Under the pieces are notes generated by a model. That model made no database searches. It was not told where the DNA came from and saw only the letters and a program-made list of their open reading frames with translations. DNA of 64,000 nucleotides from Martinezella tropici (GTDB lineage Bacteria; Pseudomonadota; Alphaproteobacteria; Rhizobiales; Rhizobiaceae), in assembly GCA_000799755.1 (NCBI GenBank), contig JUHI01000026.1, positions 1 through 64,000 on the forward strand, written 5' to 3'. Positions 52,104 to 60,412 of this stretch are shown in pieces. The position numbers and the translations under genes are program-made. How positions within the stretch are numbered: the first letter of the stretch is position 1; every line of letters starts with the position of its first letter.

Positions 52104-52691
52104 TCATTCGGTATCGAACCGGCACAACATCGTCTGAAGTGCCCGATTTTCGTCACGGAGCTTGGCCATCAGGAGACGTTTCAGGCGGCGGTTTTCTGCG
52201 TCGAGTGCGTTGAGGTCATCCATGTGGTTGTCTGGTGGTAGGCCCGCCCGGCGATCGTTGACGGGGGTCATCGCCGGGATCGATGCAGGCTCAGTCTGCA
52301 CCGAGGCAACGACGGTCCGCCTCGACGCAGCGGGAGTGCGCACATGCCGCGGCGTCGGCGGCACGGACTTCTCGGTTGCCGCAGCCTCTGATGAAAGCTC
52401 CTGCTTCGCCGCGCCAATTCCCTCGGGTAGGATGCCAGCAGCAGGTCCCTGGGGATTATGTTCGGGTATGGCAAGGAGATCCGGCGACGGGACGGGGGTT
52501 TCAGCCGGTTTTGGGTCGTTGACTGTCGGCCTCGCAACCGAATGTCCGGTATCAGGCAAAATCCCGTCGGCCTCGACCTGTCGGGCCACAGCCTGCAGAT
52601 CAAGGCTGCCCCAAATGGAAGAAGGTCGCGTCTGGGTTTGCCGCCTGTTCGCCTTGTATTCGACCACGAAGGGCCGTTGTGGTATTTTCAT
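52104..52691 (-). CDS. Protein with SyrB-type C-terminal zipper
   Basis: 195 residues. A distinct N terminus (MKIPQRPFVVEYKANRRQTQTRPSSIWGSLDLQAVARQVEAD) is followed by a 100-residue proline- and alanine-rich disordered linker and the C-terminal motif LDAENRRLKRLLMAKLRDENRALQTML. That motif closely matches the tail of the SyrB-like protein next door. The shared tail suggests that they dimerise or interact. It lies 74 bp after the SyrB-like gene on the same strand. Confidence 0.55.
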   Translation of the reverse strand: MKIPQRPFVVEYKANRRQTQTRPSSIWGSLDLQAVARQVEADGILPDTGHSVARPTVNDPKPAETPVPSPDLLAIPEHNPQGPAAGILPEGIGAAKQELSSEAAATEKSVPPTPRHVRTPAASRRTVVASVQTEPASIPAMTPVNDRRAGLPPDNHMDDLNALDAENRRLKRLLMAKLRDENRALQTMLCRFDTE

Positions 52692-52765
52692 AATTCGTCA
52701 ATTTCATCGACAGCGGCGGCCAGTAAATCCTGTCCCGCGCAGCGTCATCGTCAAAACCAAGTTGA

Positions 52766-53224
52766 TCAGGTGATCCCGAGCCGCTTGCGCAGTTCGGCGT
52801 TTTCGGTGCGGAGTTTTTCGCCAAGCAGTTTGCGCAGTCGGCGATTCTCTTCCTCGAGCTGAATGAATTCGGCAAACTCGTCGTCAACAGCAACTGGGCT
52901 GGACGACGTCCCAGACGTTGGTGCGGCGACGGCTTTCTTCCATGTATAATAGGTTTGGTCGGAGATCGAGGCCGCACCCACGGCATCTTTCAGGGTTGCC
53001 CCGCCGGCGACGGCTACCTCGATCTGCCTGATCTTCTCAAGCTTGTCCGTGTCACTCAAGCCTCGTGCCTTCGGCTTGTCGCTCTTCTGAACGCTGCTGG
53101 CAACCTTGCCCGCCGCAGCCTTGTTGGGGCTCGACCGTTTGCCGCGTCCGGTCACTTTCGTCTTCTCGACTTCAGCTTTGGTCTCGGCGCTATCCGGTTG
53201 TGTCAGAACGTCGTCTTCGATCAT
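52766..53224 (-). CDS. SyrB-like regulator
   Basis: 152 residues from ATG 53224 with an AGGA site. After a basic, low-complexity N terminus comes an OrfA-like HTH (KLEKIRQIEVAVAGGATLKDAVGAASISDQTYYTWKKAVAA) and the SyrB tail (FIQLEEENRRLRKLLGEKLRTENAELRKRLGIT). SyrB of Sinorhizobium is a repressor that acts on syrM and thereby on nod and exo genes. The HTH resembles IS3 OrfA, so the family probably derives from a transposase. It is divergent from the three-gene cassette that starts 162 bp away. Confidence 0.72.
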   Translation of the reverse strand: MIEDDVLTQPDSAETKAEVEKTKVTGRGKRSSPNKAAAGKVASSVQKSDKPKARGLSDTDKLEKIRQIEVAVAGGATLKDAVGAASISDQTYYTWKKAVAAPTSGTSSSPVAVDDEFAEFIQLEEENRRLRKLLGEKLRTENAELRKRLGIT

Positions 53225-53333
53225 CGTTGATCCTCGCATCGTTGCATGCGTTTTCGGCCAGGCGCGGGAAAGAGTCAACGTCGCCTGGTCCACGGCCTTT
53301 TACACCAGCATGAAACACCCGCGGCAGTCACCG

Positions 53334-53362
53334 TTGACAAAATCGTTGACTACCCCTATCTG
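53334..53362 (+). promoter_or_regulatory. Predicted sigma-70 promoter of the three-gene cassette
   Basis: TTGACA (53334-53339), a 17-bp spacer and TATCTG (53357-53362) lie just before an AGGAG ribosome site (53372-53376) and the ATG at 53386. The -35 box is repeated as TTGACT nine bases later, which may be a second promoter or part of an operator. The resulting leader would be only about 17 bases long. Confidence 0.5.
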
Positions 53363-53385
53363 TAACATAACAGGAGAAGCTCATC

Positions 53386-54042
53386 ATGCGTAACCCCTTG
53401 TGGAATAGCTTCGATATCGTAAGAGATCTAATCGCAAAAGACGATTTCAAAACAGTTGCCGAGAGAGTTGACTTGGCTCTCAATGCCTCAATGGAGACTG
53501 TCGCTGACGTCCTGCCCACTGCGGCGGCTCCGGTGTTACGCCAAGGTGTCGAAGCAGCAACAGGAGCGCTCAGCACGTTGCGAAGCAAGATCCGGGCTGA
53601 TCGTTTGTCCCCGGATTACGCTGCCGGGCGGCTGGCAGCGGCCTTGGATATCATGGGGTATGCAGCGTCAGCCACAGCTGACGAGGACGCGATCAAGAAG
53701 GCAAAGCAGCAGCCGTTCGCGCGCATTCTTGATATGCTGGCCGTAAAATCTCTACGCAACACCGAGATCGCCGCAGCACTTGGCCAGGACAAAGGATATA
53801 TTTCGCGTCTGCTGGACGAACTGCGGGCGATGGAGATGGTCACCAGCCATCGACACGGACGGAACCTTTACAACGCTCTGACGCCTGTCGGCCGGCTGGT
53901 TGTCGATGAAGGTGTCGAGGCTGCGCGCCGCGCGCCATTGGCCCAGAGCAAGATTGTCAATCTCGGATTCAGCCTCGACAACCGGCCCACCCCGCCCGAT
54001 GTGCGCACGGCTGAGGTTCCCAGAATAAGTGCGACAGGTTAG
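53386..54042 (+). CDS. Winged-helix regulator of the KGG ATPase / nitrilase cassette
   Basis: 218 residues. Residues 110-175 form a winged helix: ARILDMLAVKSLRNTEIAAALGQDKGYISRLLDELRAMEMVTSHRHGRNLYNALTPVGRLVVDEG, with the recognition helix in DKGYISRLLDEL and the wing in HRHGRN. The first 110 residues are helical and may be a sensor or dimerisation domain. It is the first gene of a tight operon (2 bp to the next). It may repress the cassette or sense a trigger. The overall layout resembles MarR/ArsR-type HTH domains used in conflict systems. Confidence 0.68.
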   Translation: MRNPLWNSFDIVRDLIAKDDFKTVAERVDLALNASMETVADVLPTAAAPVLRQGVEAATGALSTLRSKIRADRLSPDYAAGRLAAALDIMGYAASATADEDAIKKAKQQPFARILDMLAVKSLRNTEIAAALGQDKGYISRLLDELRAMEMVTSHRHGRNLYNALTPVGRLVVDEGVEAARRAPLAQSKIVNLGFSLDNRPTPPDVRTAEVPRISATG

Positions 54043-54044
54043 CC

Positions 54045-56240
54045 ATGGCAAAGTCACAGGTTACGACCTTCTACTCTTACAAGGGCGGAAGTGGGCGCAG
54101 CATGACGCTGGCAAACGTCGCCTGGGCACTGGCTTCGAACGATGAAAGAGTGCTTGCGATCGATTGGGATCTGGAAGCACCAGGGTTGCACCGCTATTTT
54201 CATCCGTTCCTAAGCGACCCGGATCAGGGCGAAAGCAATGGCCTGATCGACCGCGTTTGGGACTATCTCGAGCAACTCAACGCGCAGCCGGATCGCAAGG
54301 ACAGATTCAAGCTCGGCGACTGCAGCGACATCGTCCAGCCTCTTGATCTGCCATTGAAGGGATCAGGTTGTCTGGACTTTATCGGCGCCGGTCGCCAGGA
54401 CGAGCATTATAGCCACAAGGTTGGCGGTCTCGACTGGAACGGTTTCTATCAACGTTTCGACGGTGAGCCGTTTATCAATGCCATTCTGAAGTGGGCTCGA
54501 AACCGCTACACCCATGTTCTAATCGACAGTCGAACGGGTGTTGCCGATACCGCCGGTATTTGCACCTCACAGCTCCCCGACGCTCTCGTCCTTTGCCTTG
54601 TCTACAACCGTCAAAGTATCGAGGGGACGGCTGCGATCGCGCGTTCGATCAAGGAGGCGCGCAAAAGTCAGAAGAAACCGGCGCTTAAAATGGAGTTTGT
54701 ACCCAGCCGGGTCGAGGAACGTTCGACTGTCGAGGCGGCGCGACGTCACACCGCGCAGCGGTTCATCGACCTTATCGAGGGCGGACCGCGCAAGGTCGAG
54801 CAAAGTCTCCGGCGGGCGGAAGTGCGCAATTATCCGTGGTGCGCTTTCGAAGAGAAGCTTGCTGTCTTTGAAGAGTACCCAGATGAAAGAGGGTCTCTCC
54901 TAGATGCCATGCACGACCTGGCCCGCCGGATTACCGGCTCTACTAAAATAGGCATTCGGCCAGTCGATGCAGACGTTCTATCATCATACTGGCGCCGCGC
55001 CGCATTCGACGATCCCCGGCTGTTTGACCTGCGAGCCATCAGCGACCAACCGACTTTGGACGCCTGGAGCCAGGTCCAGTTCTGGTTGGACAATGCGGTC
55101 GCAGACGATGGTGAAAGGCCCGAATGGCTGATGTCGCTTGCCGAAGCCGCATTGAGTTTCGTCCTGCGGCGCGACAACCGGCTTTCGTTCCGAACCGGAG
55201 CAACCTTCGCCGAAACAGCGGAACAACTTGCCCGCCGCGCCTACAACGAGGAACCAACCACGTATGCGACGCGATATGCACTGATCCTTGACGATATCGC
55301 CGGCTTGCTGCAGCGCAATGGCGAGTTCGAGAAAGCCCTCGGCTTGAGCCGCAATGCTGAGCGCCTGTGGCGGGCAGAAAAATCGCCGATCGCAAAATGG
55401 CGTCACGCGCGACTGCTCGACCGTCAGGCCGCAATTCTCGACACTTTGGGCCGCGCCGACGAGGTCATCGAGACGTACAAGGAGATAGCCGAGATCTATC
55501 GCGCAATTGGGAGACGCGCTCTACCCGTTGGCAACGAGATCGAACCGGCGAGAACCCAGCGTCTGCTGGCCAGCAAGCTTCTCGAAAGAGGTGACGGAAG
55601 TGGCGCCGAGCGCGCGATCGTCGCAGCGGTCAAACTTCTTTCGCAAACCTCCACCGCCCGCGACAGGGATCTCGGCGAGATCATAGAGATCCTTATCACG
55701 CGCCTCAAGGTCGCGATGGAGATCGGGGATGAGCGTTTTGAAAAAGTTTCAGGTCAGGTATTACTGCACGCCGACCGACTTCTGCCGGCAGATGGCGGAC
55801 GGGACCGCGTCCAGGATGAGCTGTTCCTGTGCCAGTCGGAATTGTATCGGCGTCGCGGCCAATTCGACGAAGCGCTTTTCCGTATTAAAAGCACCTCAGC
55901 CGATTTCCAGTCGCTCCCGAGAGTGGCGCTCCAAGAAGCAGAGATCCTTCTCGATGCCGGCCGGGAACACGAGGCAATGGAGACACTGCTGTCGAATATC
56001 CGCAGCGGCGCACCGCTGACGGAGCAAGCGCTCGGTCTTTTTCAACGGGCGATCGCAAGCTCGGAGCATGGCGATCTGTATTTCAATGAACTGTTGTCAA
56101 CGCTGACCAGGAGTGATGAACAAGGCGCCTCAACCTTCGTTCCGGCCATGCGAGCGCTGACCGACAAGATGCGACATGACGGAACGGACTTCTCGCAACT
56201 TGTCCCCCTGCTGCAAACCTTCATCCGCAAGCCGATCTGA
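54045..56240 (+). CDS. KGGxGR-type SIMIBI ATPase with helical-repeat C terminus
   Basis: 731 residues. The deviant P-loop YSYKGGSGRSMTLANVAW (from residue 10) carries Arg18 where ParA and MinD have Lys. Downstream are VLAIDWDLEAPG, the switch IDSRTGVADTAG and LCLVYNRQSIEGT. From about residue 320 the protein is a long helical repeat region of TPR type (AEQLARRAYNEEPTTYATRYALILDDIAGLLQRNGEFEKALGLSRNAERLW, then DEVIETYKEIAEIYRAIG). Proteins that join a KGGxGR ATPase to repeats are found in predicted conflict and signalling operons. It is likely the sensor/switch of this cassette. It begins 2 bp after the regulator and ends 4 bp before the nitrilase-fold gene. Confidence 0.78.
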   Translation: MAKSQVTTFYSYKGGSGRSMTLANVAWALASNDERVLAIDWDLEAPGLHRYFHPFLSDPDQGESNGLIDRVWDYLEQLNAQPDRKDRFKLGDCSDIVQPLDLPLKGSGCLDFIGAGRQDEHYSHKVGGLDWNGFYQRFDGEPFINAILKWARNRYTHVLIDSRTGVADTAGICTSQLPDALVLCLVYNRQSIEGTAAIARSIKEARKSQKKPALKMEFVPSRVEERSTVEAARRHTAQRFIDLIEGGPRKVEQSLRRAEVRNYPWCAFEEKLAVFEEYPDERGSLLDAMHDLARRITGSTKIGIRPVDADVLSSYWRRAAFDDPRLFDLRAISDQPTLDAWSQVQFWLDNAVADDGERPEWLMSLAEAALSFVLRRDNRLSFRTGATFAETAEQLARRAYNEEPTTYATRYALILDDIAGLLQRNGEFEKALGLSRNAERLWRAEKSPIAKWRHARLLDRQAAILDTLGRADEVIETYKEIAEIYRAIGRRALPVGNEIEPARTQRLLASKLLERGDGSGAERAIVAAVKLLSQTSTARDRDLGEIIEILITRLKVAMEIGDERFEKVSGQVLLHADRLLPADGGRDRVQDELFLCQSELYRRRGQFDEALFRIKSTSADFQSLPRVALQEAEILLDAGREHEAMETLLSNIRSGAPLTEQALGLFQRAIASSEHGDLYFNELLSTLTRSDEQGASTFVPAMRALTDKMRHDGTDFSQLVPLLQTFIRKPI

Positions 56241-56244
56241 CGTC

Positions 56245-57708
56245 ATGAAACCGGGACAACTATTCGCGGAATTGTGGCAAATCGTCGAACCCTATGAGGC
56301 TGAGGCGACGCTTGCCCCATGGTCCGGACGGCACGCAGCTGAATTCGGGCGGCTCGTCGAGCTCTTGGAGGGAGCGTCAACTGCAGACGTTCCAGCCATG
56401 GTAACCGACTATCTTGGCCGCCGGTTGGTGGCGTTCAGCTGTGAGGTCGACACGCCCCATGAACGTGCCTTTGTGGTGATGTGCGCCCTCGACCAGGTAG
56501 CGATGCGCATCCATCCCTCTATCAAGACGCGGCTCCCTGGCCGCTCATCGGCAGGTGGACAGATGTTGGCGGCGATGCGGGCGGAGCGGACGATGACAGG
56601 CGCCTATGCCGAGTTGTCTGGCAAAGGCTTCGTCCTTCCCAAAGGCCTGTTGATGCCGGGCAAGGAGCGGACAAAGGGATTAGAACAAAGTGGGGTTGCG
56701 CTCGCTCATCAGTTTTCCTTTCTGAGCTTCGTTCCTGACCTGCAGAAAAGTTTCAAATTGCGGCCGATGGCGCCGCCGCCAAGTCAAATCTATGTTTCGC
56801 ACGACGCGGCTCAAAAAGTGGGCCTTGCGCCAATTGCCGAGGATCGTGACGACTTCGAATTTTCGGTGTCGGACCGACGCCATAAAGCGTTTCTGGACAC
56901 GGTGCCGCGTTCGTCGATTACGGACGTCAGGATCGAAAACGAAGTCTCGGCTCTGTTGGATAAGGGAGCGGGCCTCGTTGTCTTGCCTGAACTCGTCGCC
57001 ACCAGCTCAGCGGTTATGGGCCTTGCCGAAACGTTGCGCCGGGCGGCCCGCTTAGGTCACTCGTTGGTACTGACGGGAAGCGGCCCTTCCGAAGAGAGGT
57101 CAAAAGGGCTCGACAGGCCGTTCAATGAGGCCGTTGTCATGACGGGTGCCGGCGAAGTCCTGTTTCGTCAACGCAAGCTGAATGCGTTCAACATGGCCGC
57201 GCCCCGTATGAAGCAGTGCGCCCTACCCCGCGCAGACGGTCACGACGATGACTCGCACATGGAAGATTGCGCCACCGGAAGCGAATTGGTGCTTTGCGAC
57301 ATCCTCGGACTTGGGCGGGTGATGGTGCTGATTTGCGAAGATCTTGAGCAACAGACGCCGGGCGGAGACGCTGCGCTGCATGCACAACCCGACTGGATCT
57401 TGACGCCGGTCCTGGATGTGGGCCTCGTATTCGGTCGGTGGGAATACCGTCGCGCCGTTGAAATTGGTCGCAAGACCGGCTCGCGTGTTGTCGTCAGCTG
57501 TTCTGCCACCCTCGAGGTTCGCAGTCTCGGTAAGCAGAACCTCACTGAAACCGGACCGAACGCCGTCCGCACCGGCTTCTGCTTCGATGGATCGGTCGAG
57601 ATGCGTGCTCTGCACCTTGAAACGGGCGGGCCAGCCTTAGGCCATCATATGCTGGTCGAATGGAACCCGAGAACCTGGAAAAAACACAAGCTGGTCGAGG
57701 AAAGCTGA
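56245..57708 (+). CDS. Nitrilase-fold (CN hydrolase) protein, third gene of the cassette
   Basis: 487 residues from ATG 56245; the frame extends upstream inside the ATPase gene but 56245 fits the 4-bp spacing. The C-terminal 270 residues have the nitrilase-type triad: Glu249 in LVVLPELV, Lys311 in FRQRKLN and Cys364 in VMVLICEDLEQQ, in the right order and spacing. So it probably cleaves a C-N bond such as an amide or nitrile, possibly in NAD-, amino-acid- or cofactor-like substrates. The N-terminal 180 residues are helical and unassigned. No signal peptide is seen. In an operon with an ATPase switch it is the natural effector candidate; this is inference. Confidence 0.78.
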   Translation: MKPGQLFAELWQIVEPYEAEATLAPWSGRHAAEFGRLVELLEGASTADVPAMVTDYLGRRLVAFSCEVDTPHERAFVVMCALDQVAMRIHPSIKTRLPGRSSAGGQMLAAMRAERTMTGAYAELSGKGFVLPKGLLMPGKERTKGLEQSGVALAHQFSFLSFVPDLQKSFKLRPMAPPPSQIYVSHDAAQKVGLAPIAEDRDDFEFSVSDRRHKAFLDTVPRSSITDVRIENEVSALLDKGAGLVVLPELVATSSAVMGLAETLRRAARLGHSLVLTGSGPSEERSKGLDRPFNEAVVMTGAGEVLFRQRKLNAFNMAAPRMKQCALPRADGHDDDSHMEDCATGSELVLCDILGLGRVMVLICEDLEQQTPGGDAALHAQPDWILTPVLDVGLVFGRWEYRRAVEIGRKTGSRVVVSCSATLEVRSLGKQNLTETGPNAVRTGFCFDGSVEMRALHLETGGPALGHHMLVEWNPRTWKKHKLVEES

Positions 57709-57795
57709 ACCCGCGAACGCGACGGCCTCGCTTTGGTAATGTCGTTTTGCATTTAATCGCAAGACTCCGCATCCAATAATTCAACAAGATAGCGC

Positions 57796-57995
57796 GGCAC
57801 TTAAATTGAGATCAGGCACTTAATCTGAGATTCGCCGGTTCGATTTGGCACTTAGTGTGAGATTCACCACCTGGAAAAAGATGACCACCGATGGCCAAGC
57901 TTCATCGGAAAATGCGAAATATTACAGAACGCTATTTCGGAATCGGAGAGCGTCAAGCGCCGAAAAACCAACTGGCGAATCTCAGATTAAGTGCC
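57796..57995. mobile_element. IS remnant with multiple terminal repeats (IS21-like or MITE)
   Basis: A 22-bp sequence starting GGCACTTAATCTGAG occurs at 57815-57836 and as an exact inverted copy at 57974-57995. Diverged direct copies lie at 57796-57815 and 57847-57868. Several spaced terminal repeats at one end and an inverted copy at the other recall IS21-family ends. Only about 105 bp remain between the inner ends, so no transposase is present. It directly follows the cassette and may mark its insertion boundary. Confidence 0.6.
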
Positions 57996-58418
57996 ATGAG
58001 CTGCCGGAACGGGCGCATTCTTACAGTTAAATGCCAAACGACAGCGGCTTGTTCGAAGATCTCAAAAGCCGCTTGAATCCCCGCGTTGGAACGACTGTCC
58101 TGAGACGCGCAGTCGCTGCGTATGTCCATTCAAAGCGGTACTATTTCGCGAGCGCCCAGCCAAACGCCATGCGTTATGATTTAGAAGGTGAGTGGTTGAG
58201 CCGGTCTCTGCAGCTGACCGAATGCTGGCGCAGGAGCGCTTTATGACCTTGAAGCGGGACAAAGGACCACCCTCGCCTGCTATCGTTGATGACAATGTCG
58301 CGGCTATAATACCAAGCAAAAATGGAATACTCCGCGCCGCCCTGCTTTCACGAAAAAGAACTCCCGGTCCGGCACCCCACTAGATTTTTCGCACCGCTGC
58401 GCGCGTCGACACGTTTGA

Positions 58419-58436
58419 AGTTAGGCGCGCCTAACT
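58419..58436. repeat. parS-like palindrome 1
   Basis: AGTTAGGCGCGCCTAACT is an 18-bp perfect palindrome. Its core GTTAGGCGCGCCTAAC fits GTT-N4-GC-N4-AAC, the known form of RepB-binding parS sites in repABC plasmids. It lies about 580 bp downstream of repC. Confidence 0.75.
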
Positions 58437-58594
58437 CGTAGCCACCCATCATGTGTACGCTTCAAGGTCGCCCGTTAGCCTGCCCCAAATCTCGCACCCT
58501 GTCTTGGTGCCCTAGCTGGCAATGATCGAGCCATGTTAAAGGATGACCGGCGAGCAGAGGTCGAATCCATGTTGCGCGCGCCACTGACACAGGC

Positions 58595-58614
58595 AAGTTA
58601 GGCGCGCCTAACTT
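58595..58614. repeat. parS-like palindrome 2
   Basis: A 20-bp perfect palindrome with the same GTTAGGCGCGCCTAAC core (58597-58612), 177 bp from copy 1. Two or more sites downstream of repC are typical for some repABC plasmids and would load RepB for partition and incompatibility. Confidence 0.75.
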
Positions 58615-59010
58615 CACACCGCAGAAGTGGGCCTGCCCTCACCTCTTTACGCTGCCCAGGTGCCTCTCCGATCGGTGGCGTCGAACCCCTATTCTGGCGG
58701 CGATCGGGAGTTCCAATGATCGTCGCGCATGCACCAATATGTTCAAGGCTCAGATGTCTGCATACGCCTTGTTAGACTCCCACCGAACAACCTCGACACC
58801 TCGTGTCTACGCCCATCTTGAAACACCGACCAATTCCGCATTTCTATATCACCGCCCGGATCCGGCTCGACACCGAATGCCCTGCACCCTTGAGGGACAA
58901 TCACCCCGAGACGAATTTGGCGAGGCCACTCCCGGAACGGCGGGAACACGCATCAAACGGCTTAAAATTGACGCGAGATAAAAGAGGCGCGACTAAAACT
59001 CCGGGCAGCA

Positions 59011-59026
59011 GCTAGGCGCGTCTAAC
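59011..59026. repeat. Degenerate parS-like site overlapping the repC stop
   Basis: GCTAGGCGCGTCTAAC matches the core at 14 of 16 positions and includes the repC stop codon (complement of 59012-59014). If bound, RepB would sit on the end of the replication initiator gene. Confidence 0.5.
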
Positions 59027-60226
59027 TGCTGCCCCACTGTTCACCTTCAGCTGCGCCATGACCATCGGGCCGAGCGAAAACTCTCCTCGTTCCCAGCGCC
59101 CGGTCAAATCGCGCAAGTAGCCACCAGGCGAGGTGATAAAGTTCGCCCTCTCGAGAATACAGGCGATCGCGATTGCCGCATTTTCCGGCCCCATCACATC
59201 GCAAGCATCTTGATAAGCCGATGGGCTCACACCCAACATCGATCTGACAACAACGGCAGCCAACATCAGATCACGCCAGCCTCCCACCACACCGCCTTGT
59301 CCATAGTCGCAAATCTGCGGGCACGCCTTTAGCACAACGCTCAACGGAAAGGATGTGGTCGCCAGACGCGAGGGCAAATCAACTCCACCAGACCTCGCCC
59401 CCTGCTCTTTTTCAGAGCGAGGTTCAAGTTCACGGATGGATTCGGGTTTTGAATTCTGTATGTGGCGCTCATTATGAGCATCATTGGTGCTATTAATTTC
59501 GATTTCCTCGTGAATATTCAGACGCCTAAGCACTTCAGCATAAAGCAACTGCATTTCGCTGAGCACGTTACCGACGTCTGCCTGCGACGGTGTGCGGGGG
59601 AGGCGAGCTATTAGATTGAGATAAATGTCCTCGATTGCTTGCCAATCGCCCTCCGCGCCTTCCTCGATAGCCGCGCTGATCAGTTTACGAACGTCCCTTC
59701 GGCATATTGTTAGTGTCTCCTTTGCCCTTCTGAACGCAACACGGGCAGCCACGACCTCCTGCGCCATCAAAGCAAGTTCATCAGCCCGCGCCAGAAGCGG
59801 AGACAGGTCGAAGCCGAAGGCCGTTTCGATATCGCCGTCACGATCCTTCCGCGCAAATCTCTTTCCGTTGGCGCTGTCTTTTCGCACAATCAGACCGGCG
59901 TCGACGAGGATTGCGAGATGGCGCCGAAGCGTGGCCCCAGCAATGCCGTGGGCGCGCAGTGTCAGCTGAGCATTCGAAGGAAAGACAATCATCTGTCCGT
60001 CCTGGCGCAGTTCATTGGTCGGAAGGAACGTTAGAAGCGCATCCAGGATGGCGACGCTGCGATCCTGAAGGCCAAGCGTTTCCCGGGCCTCAGCAACATC
60101 TCGGAACACTTTCCACTTTTCGACAGACTTACCAGGCTTGATCTCGTTCGCAGCCAGTTGCCGCTTCACGAGGGCAAGCGTCATCGACCGCCGCCCAAAC
60201 GGCGTCGTCACATTTCCCGTATGCAT
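59012..60226 (-). CDS. repC: RepC replication initiator
   Basis: 404 residues. MHTGNVTTPFGRRSMTLALVKRQ is the typical RepC opening. The N-terminal half holds a winged-helix DNA-binding region (FPSNAQLTLRAHGIAGATLRRHLAILVDAGLIVRKDSANGKRFARKDRDG). A variable AT-rich middle part carries the origin, and the conserved C terminus reads DVMGPENAAIAIACILERANFITSPGGYLRDLTGRWERGEFSLGPMVMAQL. It initiates plasmid replication at the origin inside its own gene. Its expression is limited by the ctRNA in front. The distance to repB (about 190 bp) is normal. Confidence 0.93.
   Translation of the reverse strand: MHTGNVTTPFGRRSMTLALVKRQLAANEIKPGKSVEKWKVFRDVAEARETLGLQDRSVAILDALLTFLPTNELRQDGQMIVFPSNAQLTLRAHGIAGATLRRHLAILVDAGLIVRKDSANGKRFARKDRDGDIETAFGFDLSPLLARADELALMAQEVVAARVAFRRAKETLTICRRDVRKLISAAIEEGAEGDWQAIEDIYLNLIARLPRTPSQADVGNVLSEMQLLYAEVLRRLNIHEEIEINSTNDAHNERHIQNSKPESIRELEPRSEKEQGARSGGVDLPSRLATTSFPLSVVLKACPQICDYGQGGVVGGWRDLMLAAVVVRSMLGVSPSAYQDACDVMGPENAAIAIACILERANFITSPGGYLRDLTGRWERGEFSLGPMVMAQLKVNSGAAVRRA
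59444..59520. other. AT-rich segment in repC, probable origin of replication
   Basis: A clearly AT-rich block inside repC, coding for the variable stretch NIHEEIEINSTNDAHNERHIQNSKPES. In repABC plasmids studied so far the origin lies in such an AT-rich block in the middle of repC. The location is inferred from this rule. Confidence 0.55.
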
Positions 60227-60319
60227 CGTCTTTCACCTTTCAGAAGGCAAAAAAAATGAGCTCACCAAAATGGCGCCGAGACTCTTGACGAAGATTCATG
60301 GAAATGCGATTCTCTGTCT

Positions 60320-60378
60320 TGCTACAGAACAGATAAGGGCTTCCACGACGGCGACGTTGAGGGGGCTCTTTTCTTTTG
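60320..60378 (+). ncRNA. Antisense ctRNA (incA) between repB and repC
   Basis: On the strand opposite to repABC a promoter-like pair TTGACG (60285-60290) and GATTCT (60308-60313) with 17-bp spacing points to a start near 60320. A hairpin follows: 60337-60344 pairs with 60361-60368 (three G-U pairs) and 60346-60349 with 60356-60359, loop 60350-60355. It ends in TTTTCTTTT (60369-60377), a good terminator. Size, position and orientation match the counter-transcribed RNA that represses repC in repABC plasmids. The exact 5' end is estimated. Confidence 0.68.
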
Positions 60379-60412
60379 CGGTTTTGACTCCGTGGCTTGT
60401 TGATCCAGCGTG

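Larger units (their letters stand above)
57996..59010. other. Non-coding region downstream of repC with parS-like sites
   Basis: About 1 kb without a credible gene. It contains two exact copies of the palindrome described below and a weak variant around 58983-58998. It separates the IS remnant from the replication module and probably holds the centromere of the plasmid. Confidence 0.6.

Noticed and set aside
58739..59015. Small frames between the parS-like sites and repC
   Set aside because: Low support: no ribosome sites, mutually overlapping on both strands, in a region expected to be centromeric.
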